IMG/VR virus record: IMGVR_UViG_3300044637_000586
Location: 1 to 64,000 of that record
DNA: 64,000 nt
Reading direction: 5' to 3' (one strand)
Source of the DNA: a virus
Made by a program: the position numbers and the translations under genes. Shown in pieces: positions 13,111 to 21,618 of this stretch. Position 1 is the stretch's first letter. The number at the start of each line of letters is the position of its first letter. The notes beneath the pieces are model-generated. The model made no database searches. It had not been told where the DNA came from and was given only the letters and a program-made list of their open reading frames with translations.

Positions 13111-13737
13111 TTAACCAATCGATACGCTGCTCACTGGAGGCGGCTGGCTTGGCATTAGAAACCAGTTGTTGCAGTTTGTTACAGTCCCCTTATACGTCCA
13201 AAGAGTACACGCCGCCGAGCTGTCCAGGTCCGTTACGTTCAAATAGTCTATGTACTGGGTAGACGTCCCATTGTTTACCAAATTCAAAGACCGCTGTGTT
13301 AATGGCACATCTGACCTCAAGGCGATAGACCCCGCAGGAGTTCCAAACGCAGTCAATCCTGCTGTCAAGGTCATTGCGTCCGCGAGTTGAATGGTTGTAT
13401 TGATTGTACTGAAACGAAGGATGCAACCAATGGTTGCCCCTGCCGATATTATCGTGGAGTTCGTGCTTATGGTTATGTCAGACGTTCCAGAAATGTTGTT
13501 GGAAGCAGATAAGGTCATGTTACCGCCGACGGTAAGCCTTGTGTTAACGACTAGGCTTCCAGTATATCCGGTTGTAACAAGTGATAGAATTGTGGCTGTT
13601 GCCACTGTAATTGTGCATTGACCATTGTTTAGTCCAGTAAAGACAACGTCATCCCCCGCAACAGGGACCCCGCCTGCCCAACTTGCAGCGGTGTTCCATG
13701 TTGAGGCTACGTTTGATGTCCAAGTTTTTGTTGGCAT
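13111..13737 (-). CDS. Tail fibre/receptor-binding beta-structure protein (208 aa)
   Basis: Thr/Ser/Asn/Gly-rich with regular strand repeats (TWNTAASWAGGVPVAGDDVV, then TNSTIISAGATIGCILRFST), as in a beta-helix. The W-x-x-A-x-x-W motif with G-D-x-x-V-F also appears in the larger neighbour upstream (NWGTATNWDTGVLPS, GSDAIFDS). They are therefore paralogous domains, probably two versions of a host-binding fibre module. It abuts the neighbour stop-to-start. Binding target unknown. Confidence 0.75.
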   Translation of the reverse strand: MPTKTWTSNVASTWNTAASWAGGVPVAGDDVVFTGLNNGQCTITVATATILSLVTTGYTGSLVVNTRLTVGGNMTLSASNNISGTSDITISTNSTIISAGATIGCILRFSTINTTIQLADAMTLTAGLTAFGTPAGSIALRSDVPLTQRSLNLVNNGTSTQYIDYLNVTDLDSSAACTLWTYKGTVTNCNNWFLMPSQPPPVSSVSIG

Positions 13738-15719
13738 TATTGAGAGATAAATGTTGAATGTCTTGTCTTGGGGTAGTCCCAGTTTTTCCAGTTGGTGGTT
13801 GTTGAAGCTATGAATCCACTCCTTGTGTAAATGGTCTGCCCATTAGAACTATTGATACTAGTTCCTCCACCACCTCCGTTCACATAGTATAAATCTTGAG
13901 AGGCCCCAGGAAGAAGAGTAAATATCGTTGTTCCTGAGAACCCTCCTAAAGTAAAGTTATTCGCTGGCTGCCAAGATAATAATGATAGACTAGTTCTTAC
14001 TATATATTCTATTCCAGGCGCTAGTCTTATAGCTGTGCTTAGAACCGATGAATTTAATACACAACTAAAACTATCACAAATAAATCCTACTGTGCCTGAA
14101 ACACCCCATGCAAAATTACTGTTTCCTCCAACAAATTGTATGTCCAGTATCTGATAGGGAACTGTATCATACAAATATATGGTGCTGCCCGTTCCTGCTA
14201 CTGTTGTAACAACTCTAATAGTAGGTATTATAATTCCAGCAGAAGCAAAGCCATATAAAGAAGAAGCGTTCATGAATAGACCTGAGCCTGGTGAAAAAAT
14301 TACTGCGCCCGCAGTATAAGTTATTGTGCCGCCGTCTCTAATTCCAACAAGAGATCCGAATGTTCTTGTTCCTGTTGTGTTTATCTGGATTTGCCACGAT
14401 AAACCCCAGTTACCCGTAGTTATTGCACTTTCTGTCCAAGTTCCTGTTCCTTGTAAAACTAAAACAGTGTTGCTATTCTGCCTCATTGTAGCGTCATGAG
14501 TCATGTCCCCATTTAGATATATAGTTCCTCCAGTGGTCAGAAAGGGTGCTCTGGGCACTAATGTAACATTGCTACTTAATGTCCCAACAACACAAATGTT
14601 TCCGGATATACTGCACGTTTGAGAACCAGATGTACCCGCTGATCTAAAGTTTAAATTGTTAAAGTTTATACCACTAGCATTAGTTGTAGTAGCGGATGGG
14701 GAACTACTTCCAAATAAATTTAAAGTATATGTGATACCCCCTGATACTGTAAAATATAAATAAAAGGTGCCTGTACAGACTACTGTGCCGGCAGCATAAG
14801 AAAATGTTGATCCAGTAACTGTACCTATCCCACCGTATCCAGCAATTGGGCCAAGTGTAACGGTTTGACCTGGCGCATCTATTATTAAATTTAATCCAAA
14901 TCCCCCCATGATACCTGATGAACCAAAAGTTCCTGTCCCAGTCATCCTTATTGTTGATAAAGATCCACTTGTAGCAGCTACCCTAGTATTGTTACCTGAT
15001 CCTTGAATACTAACACTTGCGCCGGCATTTATTGTAAATGCACCAGAAAATGTAACATTAACAGAAGCGCCACCTGGTCCAATGAATAAGTTTCCACTTA
15101 TTGTCCAATCATCAAGTAAGGTAACGGTGGGGTTGGCAAATGCTGCAACATTGGCTATGCCAAAGGCATTTGTCCATGTTCGCCCATTACTTCTAAGGCT
15201 AATGTTTCCGTTAGACCTTGTAGATATGGCGCCAGTCCCGGTAATTCCCATGGTGGGAGAAAGGGTAACGGCATGGCCTGCACTTGCAGAGCTTGTAGAG
15301 CCAACTATTATAGTGTTGGCCATGTTTATCGTGTTGGTATAACCAGTAAAGTTTAGGTTCCTACAAACAGGCGATGCGATGTTTACGGTACAGTCTAAAG
15401 ATGCCGAATCAAATATGGCGTCACTACCAGCTAGTGTTGCGCTAGGAAGTACACCCGTGTCCCAGTTAGTAGCCGTACCCCAGTTGGCGTTGGGGGCCAC
15501 GTTGGCCGAAAATGTAATAAGGGCGTCGCCCGTACCACTTGTTCTTGTGAGTATTCCAGAGGCGGTAGGCGCTCCTGTTCCGGTACAGAACAAAGAAGTA
15601 CCTGCGGCTATTGTTGCGGTAACGGTAAACGTCTGGCCATTGTTTATGTAAGTGGCGCCAGCAGTTGCGTTTGCGGACGTAACCGTAAACCGGTATGTAT
15701 TACCTCTCCAAATTGGCAT
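13737..15719 (-). CDS. Large beta-helical tail fibre protein (660 aa)
   Basis: Starts with a short N-terminal beta domain (MPIWRGNTYRFTVTSANATA, likely attachment). A long run of Thr/Gly/Ser/Ile repeats of roughly 20-25 residues follows, with many T-I-x-V and G-T-G turns, as in right-handed beta-helix or passenger-type stalks. Base composition over 13.8-15.1 kb looks more A/T-rich than the flanking structural genes, which is common for recently swapped receptor-binding genes. It shares the W-G-T-A-T-N-W motif with the downstream 208-aa gene. Probable role: adhesion to the host surface, perhaps glycan. Confidence 0.75.
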   Translation of the reverse strand: MPIWRGNTYRFTVTSANATAGATYINNGQTFTVTATIAAGTSLFCTGTGAPTASGILTRTSGTGDALITFSANVAPNANWGTATNWDTGVLPSATLAGSDAIFDSASLDCTVNIASPVCRNLNFTGYTNTINMANTIIVGSTSSASAGHAVTLSPTMGITGTGAISTRSNGNISLRSNGRTWTNAFGIANVAAFANPTVTLLDDWTISGNLFIGPGGASVNVTFSGAFTINAGASVSIQGSGNNTRVAATSGSLSTIRMTGTGTFGSSGIMGGFGLNLIIDAPGQTVTLGPIAGYGGIGTVTGSTFSYAAGTVVCTGTFYLYFTVSGGITYTLNLFGSSSPSATTTNASGINFNNLNFRSAGTSGSQTCSISGNICVVGTLSSNVTLVPRAPFLTTGGTIYLNGDMTHDATMRQNSNTVLVLQGTGTWTESAITTGNWGLSWQIQINTTGTRTFGSLVGIRDGGTITYTAGAVIFSPGSGLFMNASSLYGFASAGIIIPTIRVVTTVAGTGSTIYLYDTVPYQILDIQFVGGNSNFAWGVSGTVGFICDSFSCVLNSSVLSTAIRLAPGIEYIVRTSLSLLSWQPANNFTLGGFSGTTIFTLLPGASQDLYYVNGGGGGTSINSSNGQTIYTRSGFIASTTTNWKNWDYPKTRHSTFISQ

Positions 15720-15720
15720 A

Positions 15721-15957
15721 TTACAACTGGGTTAAGACTTGTTCGGTTACCTGACGCGCAAGTAGTTTTTCTTTTTCTGTGACTATTCTGTTCTCTATAT
15801 TGGTCTCCACCTCTTCCACACTCTGGGGAAGGAAGTGATAAATTACAATATCAACCAGATCCGTGAAGTCTCCAGAAAACTGTACGGATACGTCCGTCAC
15901 AAGAGAATCTCCTTCGAGGTACTTGTTGTTTATCGTATAAGTATGAGTGGTTGCCAT
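15721..15957 (-). CDS. Small tail-associated protein (78 aa)
   Basis: N-terminal beta segment (MATTHTYTINNKYLEGDSLV, DVSVQFSGDF) and a C-terminal charged helix (VEEVETNIENRIVTEKEKLLA). Lies between two fibre genes with 1-5 nt spacing. Small proteins of this pattern accompany tail fibres in phage genomes and may link or chaperone the fibre; this is inferred from position. Confidence 0.65.
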   Translation of the reverse strand: MATTHTYTINNKYLEGDSLVTDVSVQFSGDFTDLVDIVIYHFLPQSVEEVETNIENRIVTEKEKLLARQVTEQVLTQL

Positions 15958-15962
15958 GCGTT

Positions 15963-18900
15963 TTATGTTTTAGTTACAAATAGTTGAAGGATTGCCCACG
16001 AAAATGTAGTAACGCCGCTTTCTACGTTAAACGCAAGCATATCGTTAGCTGCCAATGCCGTGCTAGTCCATGTGCCTAAACTAGCCGATGCCGTCGTTTG
16101 AGTCAAGCCAAAACTTGTTAGGGATGGCTTGACTCCGCCTCCGATAATAGATGCTGTGGGAATTATACCCGACGTTGCCCTGTATATATCAAAAGAAATA
16201 GTACCGTTCGCAGTTGTGTTGGTAATTATTCTCCATGAATTTATGGTGCAAGCATAGGGTATCTGCACGTACCCCTTTATCCCAGCCGTAATCACGCCGC
16301 CAGATCCGTCTACTGTGGCTCCGATTGTCTGAGTCTTGAAGCTATCAAACCTTGACCAGTCAGTGTTGCTCAACGCCCCACGGTTTGTCGCGCTTGCGGT
16401 GGGCAGGTTGAAGGTGTGAGTGGCCACCGACGAAGAAATATCAAAGTCAGTTCCCGCCGTACCAACAGCAAGGCTTTGTGCAAATGCCGTTAGCCCATTA
16501 AGAGAGGCAATTCCGGATGGGAAACTTGTAATGACTTGACTGAAACGATTGTCTTCCGTGTAAAGTGTAATTGTCCTGCCACTATGGTTTACCCACACTC
16601 TTACAGCAAGCCTATCCGTTAGAGCGAGTGTGGTCTGAGGAACACTAAGTGCTGTAAAGTAAAGGTCTACTACCGCTCCACCAGTAATACCCTCTGGAGC
16701 GCCCACACCTGATGCAATAGGGGTAAAGGTTCCGCCTACCGTGTCGTACTTGGAAAGCTCTACGTAGAAGTTAGGGCTTCCGCCACCACTATTAGCGCCA
16801 AACCACAGTTCAAAGTTCCAGTTACCCGCAGGAATCAACACCTTATTTGGATCCCCCGCGTCTGTTATAAAGCTCGCAATATATCCATCTGCGTTTATAA
16901 CAAAGTTAGTCCCAGCCCCGGATATAGGCACTGGACTCATCTCCTTCATGGCTATACCCGCAAATGTTCCTTGGTTAATGCTTCCGTTGAGGTAGTAGCT
17001 TCTACCGCCGCCGCCGCCGCCACCGCCATCCGCCCATTCTGACTCACCTGTAGTGGCGTTTATAAGAGTCAACACCTGGCCGACTGTTGCTGTTGCAGCA
17101 TCTACGCCTGGAGTTAATACATACAATCCGGTTGCGTCCGCCCCGAACTGAACGACCTGTGTGGGCGTAAGATAACCAATCCTTGACTGCGTGTCTGTAA
17201 ATTCGGCAAATGAAGCAGAGCCAGAGCCATTCACCGCGCAGCCAATACTCGCGATATTAGGCTGTAGTGCGAAACTGGATGTCGTTGTCCCGTCGTTTAC
17301 CGCAAAGGCAATTTTAAAATTAGACGATCCTGAGAGGACGTCCATATCATCAAAGGTCAACGAATACGTATTGCCGTCGCCGCTTATGGAAGTATCCGCA
17401 ATTAATGGGCCGCCAAGCTGAAATATGTCAGGATCCGATGGATCAGGACTAAGACCGTTGTTGACGGTGTATGTTGCGCCGACAGCATCCTCGAACTCAA
17501 CGCGACCTGCACCGCTTCCAGTGATAGACTTCAGCGTCAAGACCTGTCCCACCAAAGCGCTTCCGATGTGTACGTTAGGAGTTATTATTCTTAATTGGTT
17601 GAATCCGTCCGTTACATTTCCTTCGGTTATGACACTTACTTGCCCATACGGAGTCGAAGCATTCATGACTGCCTTTGAGTTGTCACCAGTGGCTCCTTGG
17701 GCTGTAAAACTAGCCTGATAAGCGGTAGTTAGGCTTGAGTATTCTATGCTACTTTCAGTAGGGGTAAGCGCCATTTCCGCATATTCACTTGCCCCGGAAG
17801 GCTCTATGTGTATACTGCTTTTGTTTGAAGCGGTTACATTAAACTGAGTCAGTTGACTTAACGACAGACTGTGGCTGAATGGTGTTGTGCCGCCGGTTAT
17901 CGTGGTGTCTTCCACGAGGGGTCCACCTAACTGGAAGTTGTCAGTTGGATCTTCTATAAGACCGTTGTTGACGGTGTAAGTCCCGCCGCCAGCATCCTGA
18001 TACTCGACTTGTCCTGTTGTTGCGTTCTGCAAAGTAAGCACCTGACCAACCGTGGCCGATCCCAAGCCTGGAGTTGGTATATACACGCCCGTAGTGTCCA
18101 CCTTAACAATTTGATTAGTAGCACCTTGTGACTTCATTTGGGCATATATAGCCTCGACATAAAGCTCACTATACGAAGGTGGATACTTGCCTACAAAAGC
18201 CTTAAAGTATCCAGGCACAGTGCCCGTGCCGGGATCGTAGTTTACGGTGGGATTTATTTCATAAAACGAATTAGATTTCCAAACAAAAGATGTAAGAGAT
18301 CCTTCAATCGTGTTGTTTTGAGTCAACACATTGTCCTCAATGATAACATCTTGAAGACCCTGCGTAGATGGGGTTCCCGCCCAATCAAATCTAACAGCTC
18401 CACTACCTTCGTAAACCACGTCGATATCCGTTCCGCTCTTCAAGTTAAGAATGGTTGCAGGAGGAATTATTGTGGTGTCGTTTACCTGTACATCAAAACC
18501 TGTCCCACCATCAGCTGTAAGCGTGTCCCCGGTCAAGGTCAGTCCAGATCCAATAACAATTTCCTGCATGATGCCCGTGCCTGTATCCCAACGGCCAACT
18601 AGTCGGCTTGTCGCCATGCTAGTAGTAATAGTTCCCGTAGTGGTAATAGGACCGCCTGTGATCAGTCCCTCGGTGTCCACCTCTAGAACAGTTCCGCCGC
18701 CCTCAGCCTCCTTCTTCCATACCTGACCCGTGCTGTCTACAGCGAGTACGTATGTAAGCGCGTTGTCAATAAAAGTACCCGCACCATATTCATTCAAAGT
18801 CAACTGACCATTGCCCTCCAACAACAACTTGTCTTGCTGAGAGCCGCCATCAAACATTCTAATTGAGAAGTTAGAGGTCTCAGCGTTCTCTGTTACGTTA

Positions 18901-20579
18901 GTGGCTTCCGCGATCAACTTAACAGCCGGCCACAAATACAGGTCTGGGCTTGGTGAAACTGATGTATTCCTGAACGTATAGTCGATCGCCATCCTAGCCC
19001 CAACCGAGGTGGTTCCAGTATTTCTTAAACTGAGAAAAGAGTTGCGGTTTTCCCATATACCCGGACCTCCCGGATTAGGTAATGGACCATTTAACTCCAG
19101 TTCCAAAAGCGGCCTGTAGGTATCGGTGTTTCCAAAGATTTCAACAGTTGGGTTGGGTCGAGCGCCTGAGCCAAAATCCGAAAACACAGCCGTACCACCC
19201 TGCCCTAGGTTAGATGCCGAAAATGGTCTACGAGTATCTTGGTTCGCCGTACCGGATACCCCAAGAACGTATTCAGTTGACCCGTTTGTAGTTGTTATAA
19301 CGGTATCTTCAACCAACAATCCACCAAGGTGAAACAAAAATGGGTTAGCCGGGGTTTCGCCTGGCTCAGATCCGAATACGTGAAGTCCGTTCTCTACCGT
19401 GTAGACAGGAAGAGTGGCGAGTTCACCTAATCCGTTGATGTATTCTAGATCCGTACCCGCGCCAACAACACCTATGTCTCCAGAAATAGTTATGGGTGAA
19501 TTGGAAACAGTAAACGCAGAAGGCATTGTAAGCCCTACAGAAACGACTGTCCCCGTGCCGGCGGTTGTATACTCAACGTGACCAGAGCCATCCAATGCAA
19601 GAACCATCCCCGCAGTAGCCGCGCCGTAGTTTGGCGTTATGATGTCAATGAATGAAGTTCCACTAATAGTTACCGCTCCAGGATCTATTTGCACAATTCC
19701 AATTGAGCCAGCGCCATCGTCTGCGGTGTAAGCCTGGTAACTTATTGAATCTATCGTGTATCTATTTACATTACCCCATGCAAAATTAAATCCACCTCCA
19801 TCAACCGTGTTGTCTTGGGTGAGAAGCGAGCTGATGTTCAACGTGTCTTGCCAGTCTTGAACTAGCGATCCACCGACGCTGGTTACGTCTACGCATAGGC
19901 TAGTGCCTTCTGGGAACTCGCCGGGACCATTCAACAGCGCGGCATCGAACTGGGCGAATACCCCAGGGCCTCCGTCTGAGTAGTTGGAAAGTTGGTACAC
20001 GCCGTATACGGTGGGGTCGGTCTTGCTGAACACAAAGATCCACGAACCGTCTTGAATGATTGGCCAGAAACCACTAAAGTCTTGGTTGTTGGCCGTGAAG
20101 TTGTTCACTCGAATAACGCTACCGCCGGAATCGTACAGGAACGTGCCTGCGTCAGAGCCGTTTCCTGCGGTGTACTGTATAGAACACTCTGGCTCTGTAT
20201 TACCGCACTCGCAGCACCCCTTGAATACAGATGTAACAAGAAGGCGATAGATCTCCTGCGTCTTGGCAGCGACTACATCAGACGTATCCAAAGACGTTAA
20301 TGCAGTAAAGGTGTTTCCGCCAACGTCCGTAATGCTATAAATCGTGAATGTAAAAGACTCCCCGGCTACTTGAGAGATTGTAATGGTGTCGTATCGGTAC
20401 GAGATGTAAGCAGGGTTTTGAGTCATGATCTGGCTCATGCCCCGCACGTACTGATAAGGTGGCGTTAAGCCATACAGGAAAGACACGGTGTCGTTTCCCT
20501 CTACTTGTATTCGGGTGATCTCAGGTACACTAACCGGAGTAGTCGCCCTAGTATTGTTAACCGCCTGTTTTGTAGCCAT
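15963..20579 (-). CDS. Giant modular tail fibre protein (1538 aa)
   Basis: Contains four copies of a module ending (A)TVGQVLTLxxATTGxVEYxDAGG, for example around 19.6, 18.0, 17.5 and 17.1 kb. Three copies of NNGL...FQLGGPLVEDTTI precede or follow these. Both are typical of phage fibre shafts. A Gly7 run (coded at about 17009-17032) acts as a hinge before a C-terminal adhesion region. That region contains TASATNRGALSNTDWSRFDS, a segment recurrent near fibre chaperone or tip regions. The N-terminus (residues 1-250) has Cys-containing beta domains (CCECGNTEPECS) and may attach to the tail. Main host-recognition fibre is the likely role. Confidence 0.85.
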   Translation of the reverse strand: MATKQAVNNTRATTPVSVPEITRIQVEGNDTVSFLYGLTPPYQYVRGMSQIMTQNPAYISYRYDTITISQVAGESFTFTIYSITDVGGNTFTALTSLDTSDVVAAKTQEIYRLLVTSVFKGCCECGNTEPECSIQYTAGNGSDAGTFLYDSGGSVIRVNNFTANNQDFSGFWPIIQDGSWIFVFSKTDPTVYGVYQLSNYSDGGPGVFAQFDAALLNGPGEFPEGTSLCVDVTSVGGSLVQDWQDTLNISSLLTQDNTVDGGGFNFAWGNVNRYTIDSISYQAYTADDGAGSIGIVQIDPGAVTISGTSFIDIITPNYGAATAGMVLALDGSGHVEYTTAGTGTVVSVGLTMPSAFTVSNSPITISGDIGVVGAGTDLEYINGLGELATLPVYTVENGLHVFGSEPGETPANPFLFHLGGLLVEDTVITTTNGSTEYVLGVSGTANQDTRRPFSASNLGQGGTAVFSDFGSGARPNPTVEIFGNTDTYRPLLELELNGPLPNPGGPGIWENRNSFLSLRNTGTTSVGARMAIDYTFRNTSVSPSPDLYLWPAVKLIAEATNVTENAETSNFSIRMFDGGSQQDKLLLEGNGQLTLNEYGAGTFIDNALTYVLAVDSTGQVWKKEAEGGGTVLEVDTEGLITGGPITTTGTITTSMATSRLVGRWDTGTGIMQEIVIGSGLTLTGDTLTADGGTGFDVQVNDTTIIPPATILNLKSGTDIDVVYEGSGAVRFDWAGTPSTQGLQDVIIEDNVLTQNNTIEGSLTSFVWKSNSFYEINPTVNYDPGTGTVPGYFKAFVGKYPPSYSELYVEAIYAQMKSQGATNQIVKVDTTGVYIPTPGLGSATVGQVLTLQNATTGQVEYQDAGGGTYTVNNGLIEDPTDNFQLGGPLVEDTTITGGTTPFSHSLSLSQLTQFNVTASNKSSIHIEPSGASEYAEMALTPTESSIEYSSLTTAYQASFTAQGATGDNSKAVMNASTPYGQVSVITEGNVTDGFNQLRIITPNVHIGSALVGQVLTLKSITGSGAGRVEFEDAVGATYTVNNGLSPDPSDPDIFQLGGPLIADTSISGDGNTYSLTFDDMDVLSGSSNFKIAFAVNDGTTTSSFALQPNIASIGCAVNGSGSASFAEFTDTQSRIGYLTPTQVVQFGADATGLYVLTPGVDAATATVGQVLTLINATTGESEWADGGGGGGGGRSYYLNGSINQGTFAGIAMKEMSPVPISGAGTNFVINADGYIASFITDAGDPNKVLIPAGNWNFELWFGANSGGGSPNFYVELSKYDTVGGTFTPIASGVGAPEGITGGAVVDLYFTALSVPQTTLALTDRLAVRVWVNHSGRTITLYTEDNRFSQVITSFPSGIASLNGLTAFAQSLAVGTAGTDFDISSSVATHTFNLPTASATNRGALSNTDWSRFDSFKTQTIGATVDGSGGVITAGIKGYVQIPYACTINSWRIITNTTANGTISFDIYRATSGIIPTASIIGGGVKPSLTSFGLTQTTASASLGTWTSTALAANDMLAFNVESGVTTFSWAILQLFVTKT
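17009..17032 (-). repeat. Trinucleotide repeat encoding a Gly hinge
   Basis: A run of GGN codons (CCG/GCC repeats on the plus strand) encodes seven glycines between the repeat shaft and the C-terminal domain of the giant fibre. Such tracts can change length by slippage, which would alter the flexibility of the fibre. Confidence 0.6.
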
Positions 20580-21226
20580 TATTTACATTCTTCTTCTGTC
20601 GCGAAGGTACAAAATTCATCGAGACTTTTGTATATTTTCGCATACTTAGAAGAAGGGAACTTTTCACGCCACTCCATCTTGACTCGCGCCCACTCTGGCC
20701 CGGTACGTACAGGCTGCGCCCGCTTTTCTTCCTTAGCGCCCGAAAAGATAAAACTGATGACCGACTTCTTGCTAGGACGCCCGCCGTTCTTACGTTTGCT
20801 CTCTATCATTACCTTCACCTCGTCCAGCTTTTCATGATTCGCGTCTTCAAGCAGTTCCACCAGTTGGCGGAGGGAAGCGCAACCCTCGAGCTTACCACGG
20901 GTTATCGTAACCTTCTCACGAACCGGCGGATCGCTGTCAAGAAATTTGATATCAAACCCAAGTTCACGCATAGCGAAGGTAAGGGAGAGAATGTCTGCCT
21001 TGATTTGCGCTGTTCCCCGATTGGGAACCGAGGGGTAAATTGCGGAGTGGGAGTCTGTGCGCCTGTCATCGTCTATCCATATTGATGTAATACTAATTGC
21101 ATAGTCTGACTGTCCGCGATCAACCATGAGGATTGCATCGGGGAACTTATCTTTTAACTCCTTAATTAGCGTTCTATATTCACCTAATTCATGCGGAGTT
21201 GGATCCGCTAGTTTCAATTCAATCAT
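20579..21226 (-). CDS. Unknown phage protein (215 aa)
   Basis: The frame opens at 21292, but that stretch covers the promoter and terminator, so the ATG at 21226 (MIELKLADPTPHELGEYRTL) is used. The protein has an acidic helical N-terminus, a central mixed domain (IAISITSIWIDDDRR-like segments) and a basic C-terminal region (SKRKNGGRPSKKSVISFIF). The whole could bind nucleic acid. It has its own promoter at 21243 and is not obviously structural, though it lies in the fibre region. No family recognised. Confidence 0.65.
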   Translation of the reverse strand: MIELKLADPTPHELGEYRTLIKELKDKFPDAILMVDRGQSDYAISITSIWIDDDRRTDSHSAIYPSVPNRGTAQIKADILSLTFAMRELGFDIKFLDSDPPVREKVTITRGKLEGCASLRQLVELLEDANHEKLDEVKVMIESKRKNGGRPSKKSVISFIFSGAKEEKRAQPVRTGPEWARVKMEWREKFPSSKYAKIYKSLDEFCTFATEEECK

Positions 21227-21242
21227 AACTTCGTTTGTGGTG

Positions 21243-21269
21243 CAAATATACAAAAAAAGAACTCCCCAA
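21243..21269 (-). promoter_or_regulatory. Minus-strand promoter after a terminator
   Basis: TATATTTG on the minus strand (21250-21243) with TTG 16 nt upstream (21269-21267). The start codon lies 16 nt beyond the box. The TTG is inside the stem of the upstream terminator, so terminator and promoter overlap and the fibre genes are re-initiated separately from the virion genes above. Confidence 0.6.
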
Positions 21270-21285
21270 GCCGATGCCCAGGGAG
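21252..21285 (-). terminator. Intrinsic terminator ending the internal-virion-protein transcript
   Basis: Read on the minus strand: CTCCCTGGGC, loop ATCG, GCTTGGGGAG (10 bp, three G.U pairs), followed by TTCTTTTTTT. Good geometry for rho-independent termination of transcripts from the 21382 gene and beyond. Confidence 0.7.
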
Positions 21286-21381
21286 ACCACACTAAACACT
21301 ATATCTATACACCACTAAACCAGGGCGCAAAGGTATATGCAGATTTTGCATAGACCAAATTATTTTGCATTAATTAGTAAA

Positions 21382-21597
21382 TTACTTGGAGGAGCGCTTA
21401 GCCTTAGCCTTCTTGTAGTGACCGTAAAGGATCACGACAGACACGGAGCAAGCTAACAATAGGGACGAAATTCTGAACAACCATTCGGTCTGCTCCTGCC
21501 ATGAAACAACTGCGGCGAAAGTTGTTAATAAAATTGAGGCCGCCCCATCTACGTATCCCTGATCGCTCATCTCCGTGTGATTAATATCATGCTGCAT
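21382..21597 (-). CDS. Small membrane protein (71 aa)
   Basis: A weakly hydrophobic segment (GAASILLTTFAAVVSW) is followed by a stronger span (LFRISSLLLACSVSVVILYGH) and ends in a very basic tail (YKKAKAKRSSK). The size and profile would also fit a holin. It follows the giant internal proteins and has its own -7 box 8 nt upstream. A second start at the Met of MSDQGYVDG is possible. Alternatives are a pinholin-type protein or a virion membrane component. Confidence 0.6.
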   Translation of the reverse strand: MQHDINHTEMSDQGYVDGAASILLTTFAAVVSWQEQTEWLFRISSLLLACSVSVVILYGHYKKAKAKRSSK

Positions 21598-21605
21598 AGC
21601 GCTTA

Positions 21606-21613
21606 CAAATATA
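21606..21613 (-). promoter_or_regulatory. -7 box upstream of the small membrane protein
   Basis: TATATTTG on the minus strand, 8 nt before the start codon, in the short gap after the 1391-aa gene. There is no clear TTG at the expected upstream distance, so this is a partial match. Confidence 0.4.
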
Positions 21614-21618
21614 AGTGA

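Noticed and set aside
17005-17035. CRISPR-like or regulatory repeat
   Set aside because: It is simply a run of Gly codons inside the tail fibre frame.
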